A DNA stretch of 64,000 nucleotides from Sipunculus nudus (lineage: Eukaryota; Annelida; Sipuncula; Golfingiida; Sipunculidae): contig CM049311.1 in assembly GCA_026874595.1 (NCBI GenBank), forward strand, positions 67,586,453-67,650,452, read 5' to 3'. The position numbers and the translations under genes are program-made. The notes under the pieces are model-generated. The model was not told where the DNA came from. It saw nothing but the letters and a program-made list of their open reading frames with translations, and made no database searches. Shown one piece after another: positions 50,670-62,646 of this stretch (position 1 is its first letter; each line of letters starts with the position of its first letter).

Positions 50670-51170
50670 TTTAGCGAACCTATGAGCTCATGCGATGGCG
50701 CAGCGTCGTCCGTCAGCCGTCCACCGTCATCCGTATACGTTAACCCATGCTATCTCAGAACCGTAAGAGCTAACAGCTCCAAATTGCATGTAAGAATCAG
50801 TTACATGGCAAACTTCATCGGATTGAGCTTATTTTTTTGGGTATCTGCATTAACTGCGATTTTATAGGGAAACCCCTTTAAAAAATCTTCTCCGAAACTG
50901 TCCAGCCAAATCGTCCAATATTTTACATAAATGATCCCTGGAACAATTTCTCTCAAGTTTGTTCAAATGATTACAGTTCGGTGATTCTTGGCCGAGTTAC
51001 AGGAGGTTGAACTTAGCTATATGTCAAAAAATGCACACTAAAATTAAAATCTCAGAAACGGCTAGAGCTATCATCATGACATTTTATGCCAATGTTTGTC
51101 ACATGAGTCATATCGAAAATCGAGGTATTGGTCGCGCCACCTACATCGATCTGTTTTTTAGCTTAGCTGA
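50670..51170 (+). repeat. dispersed repeat family R, plus orientation
   Basis: Starts TTTAGCGAACCTATGAGCTC and ATGCGATGGCG, with CCGTCCGT-rich sequence, then blocks AATTTCTCTCAAGTTTGTTC, TTCTTGGCCGAGTTACAGG, and ends GGTCGCGCCACCT. The same blocks occur in reverse at 59870-60755 and, degraded, near 54205 and 56640-56960. Confidence 0.7.
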
Positions 51171-51279
51171 CTATAAGTCATCTGAGCTATAGTCGTGGTC
51201 CGTCGTCCGTCCGTCTGTCTAGCTGTCCGTTCGTCCGTCCGGATGTCCGTCCGTAAGACTGGCACGTTTCGACACCATT

Positions 51280-52600
51280 GGACCTACGAATCTGAAATTC
51301 GCCATACAGTTAGATGTCCCCAAAATCTCCTACCATGCCGAAAAGTGGGTCAATAGGACTTCGTTCCTTCGAGGTATTAAGGAAAAACCTCAATTTTTTA
51401 TTAGAAATCTATTTTCACACTTCAGGACTGCCTAATATCAAAACCACTCATCTGGTTTTCTTCATATTTACCATAAATTTTCCTCTATATAGTTCCTATT
51501 TACATGCCAGAACTTAAGTCAGTTTTATTTAATTTAAAAAAGTTATTGGCCCAAACATAATGGACTTTGTAAAAAAATCAGGAAAGATATTTGGTCACTT
51601 AAGACCAAAAGTGTTAAAGGTAGGGACTTTTTTCAGTAATACAACTTTAATTTGTCAAAATTTAATTGTATACCAAAAATTAGATCAAAATCTGTTACTT
51701 TTTTTTAAATATTGGCAAAAATATTAATTGGTACCTTAAATTTTGCCCAAGTTTGACCATGGCACGTTTTTTTCCTGTAAGTACTGTGGATTTAATTTTC
51801 ACAGCATGCTTTTGTTAGCATTTTGTCTGTTAACACCAAAAATTTGAAACCAGTTGATAAAAAAATATAGATTTTATTAAGTTTTCAAGCACCATGTCAC
51901 ATATTGTTTACATCAAGCTAGTGTTATGCAGTTTGCTAGAGCTCCGTTCCCCAGCTTCAGCTCTAAGTTCCTTAAATTTGGCATACTGTTAGATGTCTCC
52001 AAAATCCCCTACCATGCCAAGAATTAGATCACTGGGACTTAATTCCTTTGAACTATTAATGAAAAACTTCATTTTTCCATTAAAAACCCATTGTTACACT
52101 GTAAGACTGCCTAATATCAAAACAACTGATCTGACTTTGATCATATATAATATACATATTTTTCTATACATTCGCTATGCACATGCCAGAAATGATGTCA
52201 GTATTGCATAATTGTTTTAAGTTTTGGGCCCAAACATAATGCACTTTTTAAAAAATCAAGAAATATATTTACTCTTTTACCAAGGGGATTGCTGAAACCA
52301 GAGATTTTTTGTCAGGGATGTAACATTATTTAATTAAAATTGAATTGAATACCAAAAATTAGTCCTGAATTTTTCAAATTTTATAAGTTATTAGTATAAA
52401 CATAAAATTAGTAACTTAAATTTTGCCCAATTTTGACCATGGCACGTTTGTTTCCTGAGAGCACTGTTGATATAGTTTTCATATCATGCACACATAAGGA
52501 TTTCATCTTTGTAGTTTAGAAAGCTGAAAGAAATTGGCCAAATATTGTAGCTTTTATTAATGTTTTTATGAGACAATGTCAGACCCAGGCTCAATCCAGC
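51280..52600 (+). repeat. diverged tandem pair, about 680-bp unit
   Basis: ATGTCCCCAAAATCTCCTAC at 51314 and ATGTCTCCAAAATCCCCTAC at 51993 start parallel stretches that share CTGCCTAATATCAAAAC, CACATGCCAGAA, GGCCCAAACATAATG, TTTTGCCCAA and TTTGACCATGGCACGTTT in order. Both have an open frame of 67-72 codons starting MSPKSPTMP. Divergence is scattered, as in an old repeat. A CCGT-rich lead (51190-51265) precedes the first unit. Confidence 0.8.
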
Positions 52601-54200
52601 CCCTCTTCAGTCACCTGTATGTTGACCTTGTTGACCTTTCATCAGATTATGCATGCTTGAGCGAAGCATACACTGGGGCAGCCAGGCAGCTAATGCCCAG
52701 CCACAGTTGATCCAGGTGTCCAACCCAACTCATCTAGTAGTTGTTATGAAAAACAACATAACAATAAACAATAAATTAGTAATTTTGTGTTGGCTTTTAT
52801 AACAAATTAAAGAAAAATTAATAGAAAAGGAATCTGTTAGTTGATGAGTAACAGAAAATTAACTTGCAGTTACTGATGATGTAAGAATCTTGTATGGATG
52901 GATAGAATGTCAATGTCAATGTTATTCCAAATAACACCATGCAGTCACCTATGGTATTTTTCAGTTAAATTTTAATGATAAAAAAATAAATCATATTATT
53001 CATTACTAATCATTAGGGATCATATGAAGGAAATTAATGATAGACAAAGATGCAGTTGATAATATTAATCTAGATTATTACTGGGTCTGATGTGAAAGTA
53101 GTCCAAAGTGAATATATTAGATTTATTTTTTTTTAATATAAATAAAAGCCATAAAACCAGGTATTATGATCATTATTTAAATTTGTGAATTTTGTATATT
53201 CTGGATTCTCAACATCATTGTTTGGCTAAAACTGAATAAATACTAGACATGGTGCAAATGCTTTGCAAATGTATTTGAATACGAATATGAATATGTACTG
53301 TATTAAAAAATTTTATTGCATAAGAATGGGAATTCAGGTAAAAATGAAAGTATTTGAATAACAGTGCAGATACTTTCAAAATGTATTCATGAATGCATTA
53401 ATGAATAGAGTCTATAATATTATTTCGATTATCATTTCAGTTATATTTAATTTTTAAAAAATCATATGATTTTCTTATTTTTTTTTATAAAAATTATATT
53501 GGCACAATATTTGTTATTAAATTTTAATAAATAGTTAAACTCTTTTATTATATGTGCTGCTAATAAGTTATATGACCAAGTCAAAATCTGTGTGACAATA
53601 GCACTCCGTTTGTTAATAAAATAAATGAAATCAATCCTCTTCCCTGTCTCCAATGATACTATCAAAATCATACATAAGCTAAACACCAGCAACTCATAAT
53701 AAAGCCTATATTTATTACCACACAAAACCAGCATGTGCCTCTTTCCCAAATCATATTTTTTATCATATATAACAGCTGGGCGCCGTGACCCATGAGTCCC
53801 TTGTTTACAAGCAAAAATGTAATTTTAGACTCTTCTAGCTTAAACACTGTTTTATGATGAAACTGTTAAGCTGATTGGTTTAAACTTTACAAGAATTATT
53901 CTATGGTAGGGTTCTGCCAGTTTTATAAGAATAGATTGGATGAATTCAGCTTTAACAAAATTGAAAAAGGCTTTCTGTGTTTGCAAACAGATTTGAAAAC
54001 ATGACAAGTTTCAGCAGCCAAGTCAAGAGATCATTCAGTTCAACCAGGTGGGGTCCAGACATCACCATGGCAACTGACCTGGCTCTGTCTGGTGTCTAGA
54101 CAATGTGTCTAGACGTCGAGACACATCATCTAGATGCAGAATGCCCAGATAAGAACTATTGGAACTATATCTTTCAACTGTTTCAAATAACTTGGTTTGC
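52601..54200. other. AT-rich intergenic sequence
   Basis: No supported gene. It includes TTGACCTTGTTGACCTTT near 52620 and an AT-rich open frame at 53462-53749 (minus) that I do not accept as coding. Confidence 0.5.
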
Positions 54201-54204
54201 ATTT

Positions 54205-55324
54205 TTTCTAATCTGTGAGCTTATGCAAGGGTGTGGCGTCATCCTTCTTGCGTCATAGCTATCTCAGAAAGGGCATGGGCTAGCATCACCAATTTTTTTT
54301 GCAAAGTGGTGCCACCTACAATTTTTCCATTTTCTCATCTAAAAAAAACTATGAGAATGGCCTTCACCTTGAATATTGCCAGGTATGGTGAAAATTGCAC
54401 AAAATCATAAATATCTCAATAAAGCATGCATGGATTGGTCCAAAGATGAAATTGACCGAAGATCTTGGATAGATTTGTCTTCTGCGGAAGACAGGTGACC
54501 ACTTTCTGTCCTTTTCTTGTTTTCGTGCCTTTTAATACCCCATCACTGCCACTTGACACTGCTGTGAGCATTGTAAGTCTAAGACTAATGGATACATGGA
54601 GTGTGCATGTCCAATGATCTTGGATACCTCCATCTTGTATTCAAGACTGGTGGCGCTATCTACAGTCGTTATAGTATGGCGTCCATCTGTACTTTTGCTT
54701 TCGTTGAAAATTGCTCATATCTCCGGAGTGGTTCAAGGTATAGGTCTGAAATTTGGCATGTCCATCCATCTTGGAAAGTTTTTTTCGTAAATCTGACAGA
54801 TGGCGCCACTGACCTTCCCGTTTTTGTAGAATAAATTAATGCCCTTTTCCGAGAAGTGATTTGCCCTATTTTACTGGAGTGTGCATATCCATAGATCTTG
54901 GATACCTCCATCTTGTACTCAAGACTGGTGGCGCATCTGCAATCGTTTTGGCATGGCGTCCATCTGTACATGTGCTTAGGGTGAAAATTGCTCATATCTC
55001 CGGAGTGGTTCAAGGTATTGGTCTTAAAATTGGCATGTATATCCATCTTGGAAAATTTTCTCGTAAACCAGACAGGTGGCGCCATCTACCTTCTCGTTTT
55101 CGTAAAATAAATTAATGCTCTATTCTCAAGAGTGATTCACCGTATTGACCCCCATATTTGGTGAAAAATATTGTTTCTCAAGTTGATGGATGGAAGAAAT
55201 CATAGTCACTTAATTTTCAGGTGTCAGTATATGCAGCTGAAGATGGAGGGCCTATTCTTAAAGGGGTGGGGTGGGATTAATTGTCCGGCGATAATTTGGC
55301 ACGTGCGGCGCCAAGAAATATATA
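54205..55324 (+). mobile_element. composite repeat ending in HINE-like terminus, copy D
   Basis: Begins with a family-R-like piece (GTGAGCTTATGCAAGGGTGT). It then has HINE interior homology (GAATATTGCC, CATGGATTGGTCC, GATCTTGGATAG) and a 280-bp tandem pair (54599 and 54879, TTGGATACCTCCATCTTGTA). It ends with TTGTCCGGCGATAATTTGGC, a hairpin-like TTGGCACGTGCGGCGCCAA, AGAAATATATAG and TT. The terminal CTAG is changed to ATAG. The left boundary is unclear. Confidence 0.6.
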
Positions 55325-55750
55325 GTTCTTTCATAGGCCCGGAACCAAGGATAATAACGTTATTGCTATTCGTAGTGTTTAAACGTAGTGGCCTCCCGCC
55401 CGGCCGGAGGACTCGGCGAAGGCCCCGATCAAATCCTCCATGCTGTAAACCTCCAATAAGATTACTGTGACATTCACTCTTTGAGTTACAAGGCAAAAAC
55501 CTATGTTCAAGCTCAAGTTATGACTTGTCAGTGAAAGCGCATAGAAAAGGCCAGATTTCTGCAGGAACGACTTGTTAGATTTTCCTATAAAATTTGGCGT
55601 GTCAGGCTCAGTTGGTCTTTGAAGAACTTTAATTGTATGCGCCAAAAAAGTTTTCCTAATACTGTTTTTGCGATGGTTCTGTCAACGCCGCCTCCGCGTT
55701 TGTTTCCGGAGAAATCCTCTTACTGAGACCCTTTTGCGTTACTCTACAAC
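55325..55750. other. GC-richer block of unknown origin
   Basis: Contrasts with the AT-rich surroundings and matches none of the repeat families seen here. On the minus strand it has an 88-codon open frame (55645 to 55379) whose last 20 codons after an internal ATG read MEDLIGAFAESSGRAGGHYV with high GC at third positions. It could be a first exon with 5' UTR, a captured gene fragment, or chance. I recognise no family. Confidence 0.3.
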
Positions 55751-56285
55751 TTGTCTTCCTGGTATTATTTAGCTGTTTCTTTAGCTTATCAGATATATTT
55801 GTAAACCAACACTCCAGTGCATAATTTAGGATATTTGAAATTTCTTAATTATAAAACATAGTTATAATGGTTTTGTCTATATTAAGTTTTCTTAGAGTAA
55901 GATAATACAGGTAATGTCAGCTTTTATTTTCTCTCTTGGATTGTTCAACACATGTTCTTTCCATAAACATTTCTGTCAATAGTACATCCCAATATTTCTA
56001 ATTTTCTACAATATCAATATTTTCATTTTTAATAGCAACTGGGGCAATCACAGAATATAATCTTCTAAATCCAAAGACAACTTCTTTAGTCTTGTTATCA
56101 TTTTTTGAAGGTAGTGTTCCTCACATGCACCAACCAGTCACATATTGAATGGTTTCCTGTGGAGTGATTCATCCTCTTGTATATCAGCCTAAAATGACTG
56201 TCTTCTGCATAATTGATATTTTCAAGTGCCGAAGACCATTAGTGTCACCTACACTTGTCTCCCTTTCAAATCATTTACACTTTTA
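55751..56285. other. AT-rich intergenic sequence
   Basis: No coding or repeat structure that I can support. Confidence 0.5.
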
Positions 56286-56289
56286 TTTT

Positions 56290-56510
56290 TGAGGCCCGGA
56301 CATTAAGGAGGAAAAATAATCGGGGCTCTCTGATGGTGACCTGGGTTCGATCCCCGGCTATGAGAGTGGGTTGCATGTGCCCGTCCAAGGTCGATGTTTT
56401 TTTCCGGTTTCCGCCACCTCCTAAGACGCTTAACTTTGGACTCTCTCATGCATGGAGTGTGCCTCTTACTAGTTAATAAAGCTAGTTGTACAGTCCATGT
56501 AAAATAAATC
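56290..56510 (+). mobile_element. tRNA-derived SINE (plus strand)
   Basis: GACCTGGGTTCGATCCCCGG is a strong B box with paired arms. It is followed by TATGAGAGTGGGTTGCATG, a central CCGGTTTCCGCCACC block and a 3' part ending GTTAATAAAGCTAG. The upstream A-box region is eroded. The body resembles the minus-strand SINE at 45395-45670. Confidence 0.65.
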
Positions 56511-56639
56511 CTACATTAATTAGTTTACATTAGTTATGAAGCTATAAAATTTCATGGATGCATGGTGTCACTTTCTCAGACCTGATATTCTGTATGCTTA
56601 CTAGCAATGGGCAGTTTAAACAGTTTACGAAGTTAACAT

Positions 56640-56975
56640 CCTTCTACTTTTAAGCGAAACGACGGGAGCTAGCATCACCAAATGTCATGCTAAAATCATT
56701 TATCTGTAAAACTCCTTTGGACTAAGCTTATTTTTTTTTGGCTACCTGCATTGACTTTAATTTTATGTGGGAAAATATTACTCCATAACTGTCAAGCCAA
56801 ATATTTTTATATTTCTAAGAAATAATCCCAGAAGCAATATATGTCAATTATGTTTGTTCGAATAGTTCGAGTTCGTTGATTTATGGCTGAGCTACAGGAA
56901 GCTTACATTAGTCATTTGGCTAAATAAAAATTCTTAGAATTCAGCCTAAGAAACACACACACACGTTCCGAACGG
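56640..56975 (+). repeat. degraded family R copy
   Basis: TTAAGCGAAACGACGG, GCTAGCATCACCAAAT, GACTAAGCTTATTTTTTTTGG, TTGATTTATGGCTGAGCTAC and others occur in the same order as in 50670-51050. It is the host of the hAT-like insertion that follows. Confidence 0.55.
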
Positions 56976-58671
56976 GAATTAATCAGACATAGGGTACTCG
57001 TAATCAGTAATCGTAATCAATTACAATCGATTACATTTTTGTTTGTAATCGTAATCGTAATCGCTTGCATTTAGTTTTAAAGCAAAGTAATTGTAATCGT
57101 AATCAATTACTCTTCCAATGGAATCGTGCTTCATGCTTACTACTGATGTAAAACATTAAGAGTATTCAGCTGTTGTTACTTCTGACAACCATTAAAGTAG
57201 ATGTATCTGATGGTAGATAGCTGGACGGTGCGTGTGTGAGCATTCTGAGATTAAATAAGAGGAATAAATAAAATCATTGTTTTAAATTTAATATATGTCA
57301 GGTTTAATATGGTCTTCATACCTTACTTTAAGACCATGGTGAAGTGCTCGCTATAACAGCTCTTAACTATACTTATATTTGTGTAATTGGTATTGCAAAA
57401 ATGAGCATGCAGTTAAGTGTGCCAGGTAATAGTCACTTCCTTAGCAAATCACCTCATTAGTATATGAGCAAAGTTATGATTAAACCAGGCCATGATCATT
57501 TATCCATACATAACCATAATCAGATACCTTTGTACAAGTACAACATAAATTGGCTACATCAACGATTATATATTCAGCAGATTACATGGCTTGAATGCAT
57601 ATAACAGCATATCATACCTTAAAGGGTCAGTTTTAATATTTTAATGGATAAAATAAAAAAAAAAAGGCGGCCTTATGTCTTCCATTTACAAGCATCTATA
57701 CTGAATACAAAACAAAATTCAAACATAAAGGGATCAATTTCTGTTATGTATGCCCAGCTGGAGGACAATATTTGCTTAATTCTTTTTTATATCTTGAATT
57801 TCACGAACACATGGTCAAGTTAATCCTGTTTAGTAATGATAAAGGTATGGTACTACAGAGGGAGTCCAGCATCAGTCCAGGAAGTGTACACAGAGATAAA
57901 TATCAAAAGAGCATGGCTTCTATGCAGCATATACTGTTTGCCTAAGCAGTGCTATTAACCAACTATTGGTCTCTGGCACCAGAACACCTTATGCTCAGGC
58001 TTTGTGGGATATGTGAAGCTATATCCAGCTGGTGACAGACCATATGCTGCCCATGCAGTGGCTATTATTAGGTCACAGGTAATCATGTTGGTGCTCTACT
58101 CTGGGCCATGTTATGTAATATGTGAGACTAACCACAAATATAGACTAAGAGTGCTGACCAGTCTAAACATACAACACTATGGACAGGTACATTTGTACAA
58201 CATCAGTCCAGTGGTAACTGCAAACACGAATCTATCTAAAAATCAGAGAATTAAGATTTCACCAGTTCAATACTTTTTTATACAGTAAACTCTCTCCAGG
58301 TAAATGTATAAATGTAACAATTTCCTCAATGTAACAACAGCCATTCTTTTGGCCCAAAGAAACCGCATTGAAAAATCTTATATGTTTTTACCCAACCCGC
58401 CCTGCAAAATCATGAACAAGGCCTACAGGCCTAATGCGAACCTGTGCATTGGGAAATACACCAGGTATAATGCTTAAATGCTGGACCATTTCTTCTTATA
58501 TAATGAACAATGCACGTACTAAACATTATGAATAAGAACCAATTACACAAACATCACTGCTGAAATTCTGGCATGGATGCACACAACACAAAAATGATTG
58601 TAACTGGCACCACCAGTCTTGTATACAACAAAGCTATCAGAGATATATATATGTCAGAGACAAGATTGAAA

Positions 58672-58955
58672 TCCAGGCGGATTTTAAATTCGCCTAGACG
58701 AGATTGTGATTGTGATCTCGCCTAGGCGAGATTACGATTGTGATCTCGCCTAGACAGATTTTAAACTCGTCTAGACGAGATCACAATCGCAATCTCGCCT
58801 AGGCGGGATTAAAATCCATCATGGAGCAGGCCAGGATTTTAATCTCGTCTAGGCAAGTTTAAAATCCGTCTGGTATTATCCAGGCGAGTTTAAAATCTGC
58901 CTGATATCATTTAGGCGAGTTTTAAATCTGCCTAGGCGAGAATAAAATAGTGATC
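58672..58955. repeat. array of CTAG-centred palindromes
   Basis: Perfect palindromes ATCTCGCCTAGGCGAGAT (58715-58732) and CTCGTCTAGACGAG (58766-58779), plus several imperfect ones (GCCTAGGCGGGAT, CTCGTCTAGGC, TGCCTAGGCGAG). They are joined by short GATTGTGAT or TTTAAAATC spacers in alternating orientation. Confidence 0.9.
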
Positions 58956-59054
58956 AAATCTAATTTTTTTAATATATTATGCATTGTAATTGACATTTTT
59001 CAATTAAAAATGTTTTCAGTCAGATTTTCAATATTTTAACACTGAATGGTTATA

Positions 59055-59270
59055 CATAGTTGGCAGGTAATATATTTATTAATATTTACAGAATATTATA
59101 ATATTAATGTAATAATTAACATTATTTTTGGAAATGGATTTTTTTCATTATATAGTTTTATAAATATAGTTATGTATAGTTCACAAGTAATATATTTATT
59201 AATATTTAGAGAATATTATATTATTAATGAAATAATTTACATTATTTTTTATATTTATATTTTTATTAAT
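59055..59270 (+). repeat. 120-bp AT-rich tandem pair
   Basis: GTAATATATTTATTAATATT and the following ...GAATATTATA...ATTAATG...AATAATT..ACATTATTTTT recur at an offset of about 120. Confidence 0.85.
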
Positions 59271-59869
59271 AAACTAAGCAATAAGAAACTTATACAAAGG
59301 TATTGTATACGGCATATTTAAGTGATATATGATGTGGGCTGCTGCTGATTATTTACATAATAATTTTGTTTTCATTATTAATTTGAAGTGAAATTGGTAT
59401 TAGTAATATTAATAATGTAGTAATTTAAAAAGACAAAAGGAGACTGAATATCACTCATTTATTATATAACAATATAATTCAATGCATGTTCACATCCATA
59501 AACAATCTATTAATCTATGAATCTAGAAATCATACCTTTTCTGGAATATCTAAAATCATTAATCTACATTTTTTAAAAGATTTTATAAAACATTCTTGTC
59601 AATATTAACCATAGATAACCTGAAATCTAAATGTCTAGAGGCATGATGTAACGGATGCTGATAAACAGGTGCCAGGCTAATTGTATCTGCTTCACACAGC
59701 TAACATATATGGTAAAATGCCTCAATTCAATCTTTATAATTCAGCCAAAATTCATTCTTTGGAACCATAAAAGACAATTAATATAAGAATTATTCAGGGG
59801 ATTATTCTTGTAAAATATTAAACAAATTGGCCTCAGTGGATCAGTCAAAAAACGTTTTACAGGTTTATA

Positions 59870-60755
59870 ACTCGTATGGGAAAATACAGAAAAATGGCTA
59901 AGTTCAGCTTCCCATTACTCAGCCAAAAATCACTGAACCAAAACCATTTGAACAAACTTGAATTATCAACATCTAAGGATAATTAATGTGTGAGATTTAA
60001 GAATTTGGCCCAGTGGTTTTTGAGAAGAAGATCTTTGTAGCCACTGAGCTAAAATGGGCTGTTACAGCATATGACTAAATTCAGCTTCCCATAACTCAGC
60101 CAAAAATCACTGAACTGAGACCATTTGAACAAACTTCAGAAAGCACTACCCTAGGATGATTTCTGTGCGATATTTAACAATTTGGCCATACTGTTTCAGA
60201 GAAGAAGTTTTTTGTAGACGTCAGTATGATACGGGCACTGATGACCCCTGTACAAAAAGGCCGATATAGGTGGCGCCACCAATACCTCAATTTCAGATAT
60301 GACTCATGTGACCAACATTGGCATAAAATTTGGTGATGACAGCTTCAGCCGTTTCTGAGATTGTAATTTTAGTATGCTTTTTTGGACAGATGATTAAGTT
60401 CAACTTCCTGTAACTCGGCCAAAAATCACAGAACTTAAACCATTCGAACAAACTTGAGAAAGGTTGTTCCGGGGATCATTTCTGTGAAATATTGGACAAT
60501 TTGGCTGAACATTTTCAGAGAAGAAGATTTTTAAAGCTTTTTCAGCTTTTTCCCTATAAAATCTAAGAAAATGCAGTTAGCCAAAAAATAAGCAAAATCC
60601 GATAGAGTTTTTTAGATGGCTAATTTTTTGCATAAAATTTGGTGATGCTAACTCTTGCCGTTTTCAAGATAGTATGGATTAACGTACAGACGACGGACGG
60701 ACGGACGCCGGACGACGCCACACCATCGCATAAGCTCACAGGTTCGCTAAAAAGT
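59870..60755 (-). repeat. family R, inverted copy with three internal units
   Basis: Units starting TTCAGCTTCCCATTACTCAG (about 59904), TTCAGCTTCCCATAACTCAG (about 60082) and TTCAACTTCCTGTAACTCGG (about 60399) each continue into CCAAAAATCAC...GAACAAACTT...GAGAAGAAG. The end GACGGACGGACGG...CGCATAAGCTCACAGG, TTCGCTAAAAAG is the reverse complement of the start of 50670-51170. Confidence 0.75.
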
Positions 60756-61521
60756 CAACCTTTAAAGAGCCTGCAGGGTGGGATAGGCTGCAGACCCCGC
60801 AGCCAGGGGGCGGTTTCTGGCCCACTCAGAGCTCTAGAGCATTAAAACTTTCAGCTAAGCAGGTCCCTCATTTGTATGTATGAGCAAATCAACAATAGAC
60901 TATTTCATCTATTTTATATCTTGATGAGACTAACTAATCTGGTAATGCTTTGCACAAGTTTTCTTTCCTTTGATACATTTGGATAAAGGTTATAGTATGC
61001 AATTCTTGTATTGGATTTTGGCAATATTAAGGTTTGTAATCATGGCTGTAATCATGATTACTTTTTGAAGTAATCATAAAGTAATCGTAATCGTAATCGG
61101 TTACATGAAATTAATTTGGTGATCCTTATCATTTACTTTTAAAGTAATCATTATCGTAATCGATTATATATTTCAAGTAATCACCCGATGTCTGGAAATA
61201 ATGCACGCCCTACTGGCAGAGGCCATGGAATCATGAGTCCATTGTGAGCCGGGAACCAGTCAAGAGCCCGTCTGAATTCAGGTCAAGCATTATCATATAA
61301 CATAATTGCCTATGAAAAAAAATATTAATATAAATTTTACATAAAATGAGCTCAATTCCAGGAGGGAAAACATTTTTTTCATATCTATTTTTCCACTGAA
61401 TACATGAGGTTGTGTGATTTGTTCAAAAACTATTGGCACATCTATGAGCGCTGTCAACTCGGCAGTGGCGTCACACATTGGTAAATCCCAAGTGACTAAA
61501 AATTGTAGATCTCATTAAAAA

Positions 61522-61635
61522 AACAGTATTAATGCCACTGTCGGTCCAAAATTTTCAGCAGAGAATAAAAACAACAGTAAAAACACAGTATTTCTGCCAC
61601 TGTCAGTGCTAAATTTTCAGCAGAGAATAAAAACA
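61522..61635 (+). repeat. about 62-bp tandem pair
   Basis: ACAGTATT..TGCCACTGTC..T followed by AAATTTTCAGCAGAGAATAA occurs twice. Confidence 0.85.
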
Positions 61636-61639
61636 TCAT

Positions 61640-62533
61640 GCATTATTAGTTCATCAGTTGTTGATAAAATTCAGTCCATGATTTCACCTGTGTACCAGTC
61701 AATCAAATCAGGGCAAAGGCTGGGATCTGCATGAAATCCTCCATTCACACAACAAACGCACGTGGAATAGGTTTGCTTAACCTCCCTTTACTTGTGGCGG
61801 GTAAAATATCCCATCATGCACCCTGTCACTAATTCAACCGTGTCTGTCTAATGACTTTAAAAACTAGATCCTAGTCCTAGTCCTATAGTTCCACGCTTCA
61901 TTTCTGTCTTTACCTGACATCATCTTTTAGCTATTCTTTTACAATTTGTGATATTATCTTGTAAAAGTGCCGTCGTTCCGGGTATTCGTAGTAATTATCA
62001 TGAGGTTGGACTAATTGAATTTCCAGCGGTGTATATTTCCCTCCAAGACATGAACACGAATACATGTATATGAAGCTGCCGAATGTAAGTAACTGTTTCG
62101 TTGCTATGGTACTGTGATGATTAAAAATGGTGTCAGAACACGGAAGCTGTCAATGTTCAAGACAGTATTCCCGTAAAGCCTGAGCCAAGGTTCCAACATC
62201 ATGAAAATGTCTTGAATTTTTATTTAAAAAAGTTCAATACATTCAAAATATTTATAATTATTGTAGACGGTTATAAAAAAAATCATGAGATAATATTAAT
62301 AATTACACACTGCCCAAAACTTTCTTTAACACTCTTGACTTTTGTCTTGTAACTTTATTGCCAAATTGTCTTGAATGTAAAAAATTGACACTGCCCGAGA
62401 TGTTTTCTCATCCCAAGATGGTTCATTCCGATTCGCTCTGATGTTCTACATCACAAACAATTGTAGATTTCACAACAACAACAAAAAAATACAGCTTGCA
62501 TCATTACCAAAATTCACCTAAAATATCCTTCCC
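61640..62533. other. intergenic sequence
   Basis: No supported gene or repeat. Confidence 0.5.
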
Positions 62534-62537
62534 TTAA

Positions 62538-62646
62538 TAGACCATTTCTGCATTGCACATGTCTGGTCAAGGAACGTGTTTTGGTAATGGTGACCTTTGA
62601 CCCTGACTAGCATGCATTGCGAATCGCGAGATGCTGAAATGGTCTA
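62538..62646 (+). mobile_element. 109-bp TTAA-flanked inverted-repeat element
   Basis: TAGACCATTTC...GAAATGGTCTA, flanked by TTAA on both sides (62534-62537, 62647-62650). TTAA duplication suggests piggyBac-type mobilisation, though TTAA could simply extend the palindrome. The interior contains GGTGACCTTTGACCC, a DR1-type hexamer pair on the minus strand. Confidence 0.5.

Larger units (their letters stand above)
56984..61194 (+). mobile_element. hAT-like non-autonomous element, 4.2 kb
   Basis: The left end CAGACATAGGGTACTCGTAATC and the right end (reverse complement CAGACATCGGGTGATTAC) are inverted. Both lead into GTAATCGTAATCG-rich sub-terminal sequence (57000-57115, 61030-61170). The flanks are GAATTAAT (56976-56983) and GAAATAAT (61195-61202), an 8-bp target duplication with one mismatch, as expected for hAT transposons. 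No transposase frame is present. The interior holds a palindrome array, a 120-bp tandem pair and an inverted family-R repeat. Confidence 0.6.

Noticed and set aside
53462-53749. 95-codon minus-strand open frame
   Set aside because: Very AT-rich, lysine/isoleucine/tyrosine-biased, no motif or context.
54601-55115. Overlapping 77-138-codon open frames on both strands
   Set aside because: They follow the 280-bp tandem repeat of an element, and no protein family is recognised.
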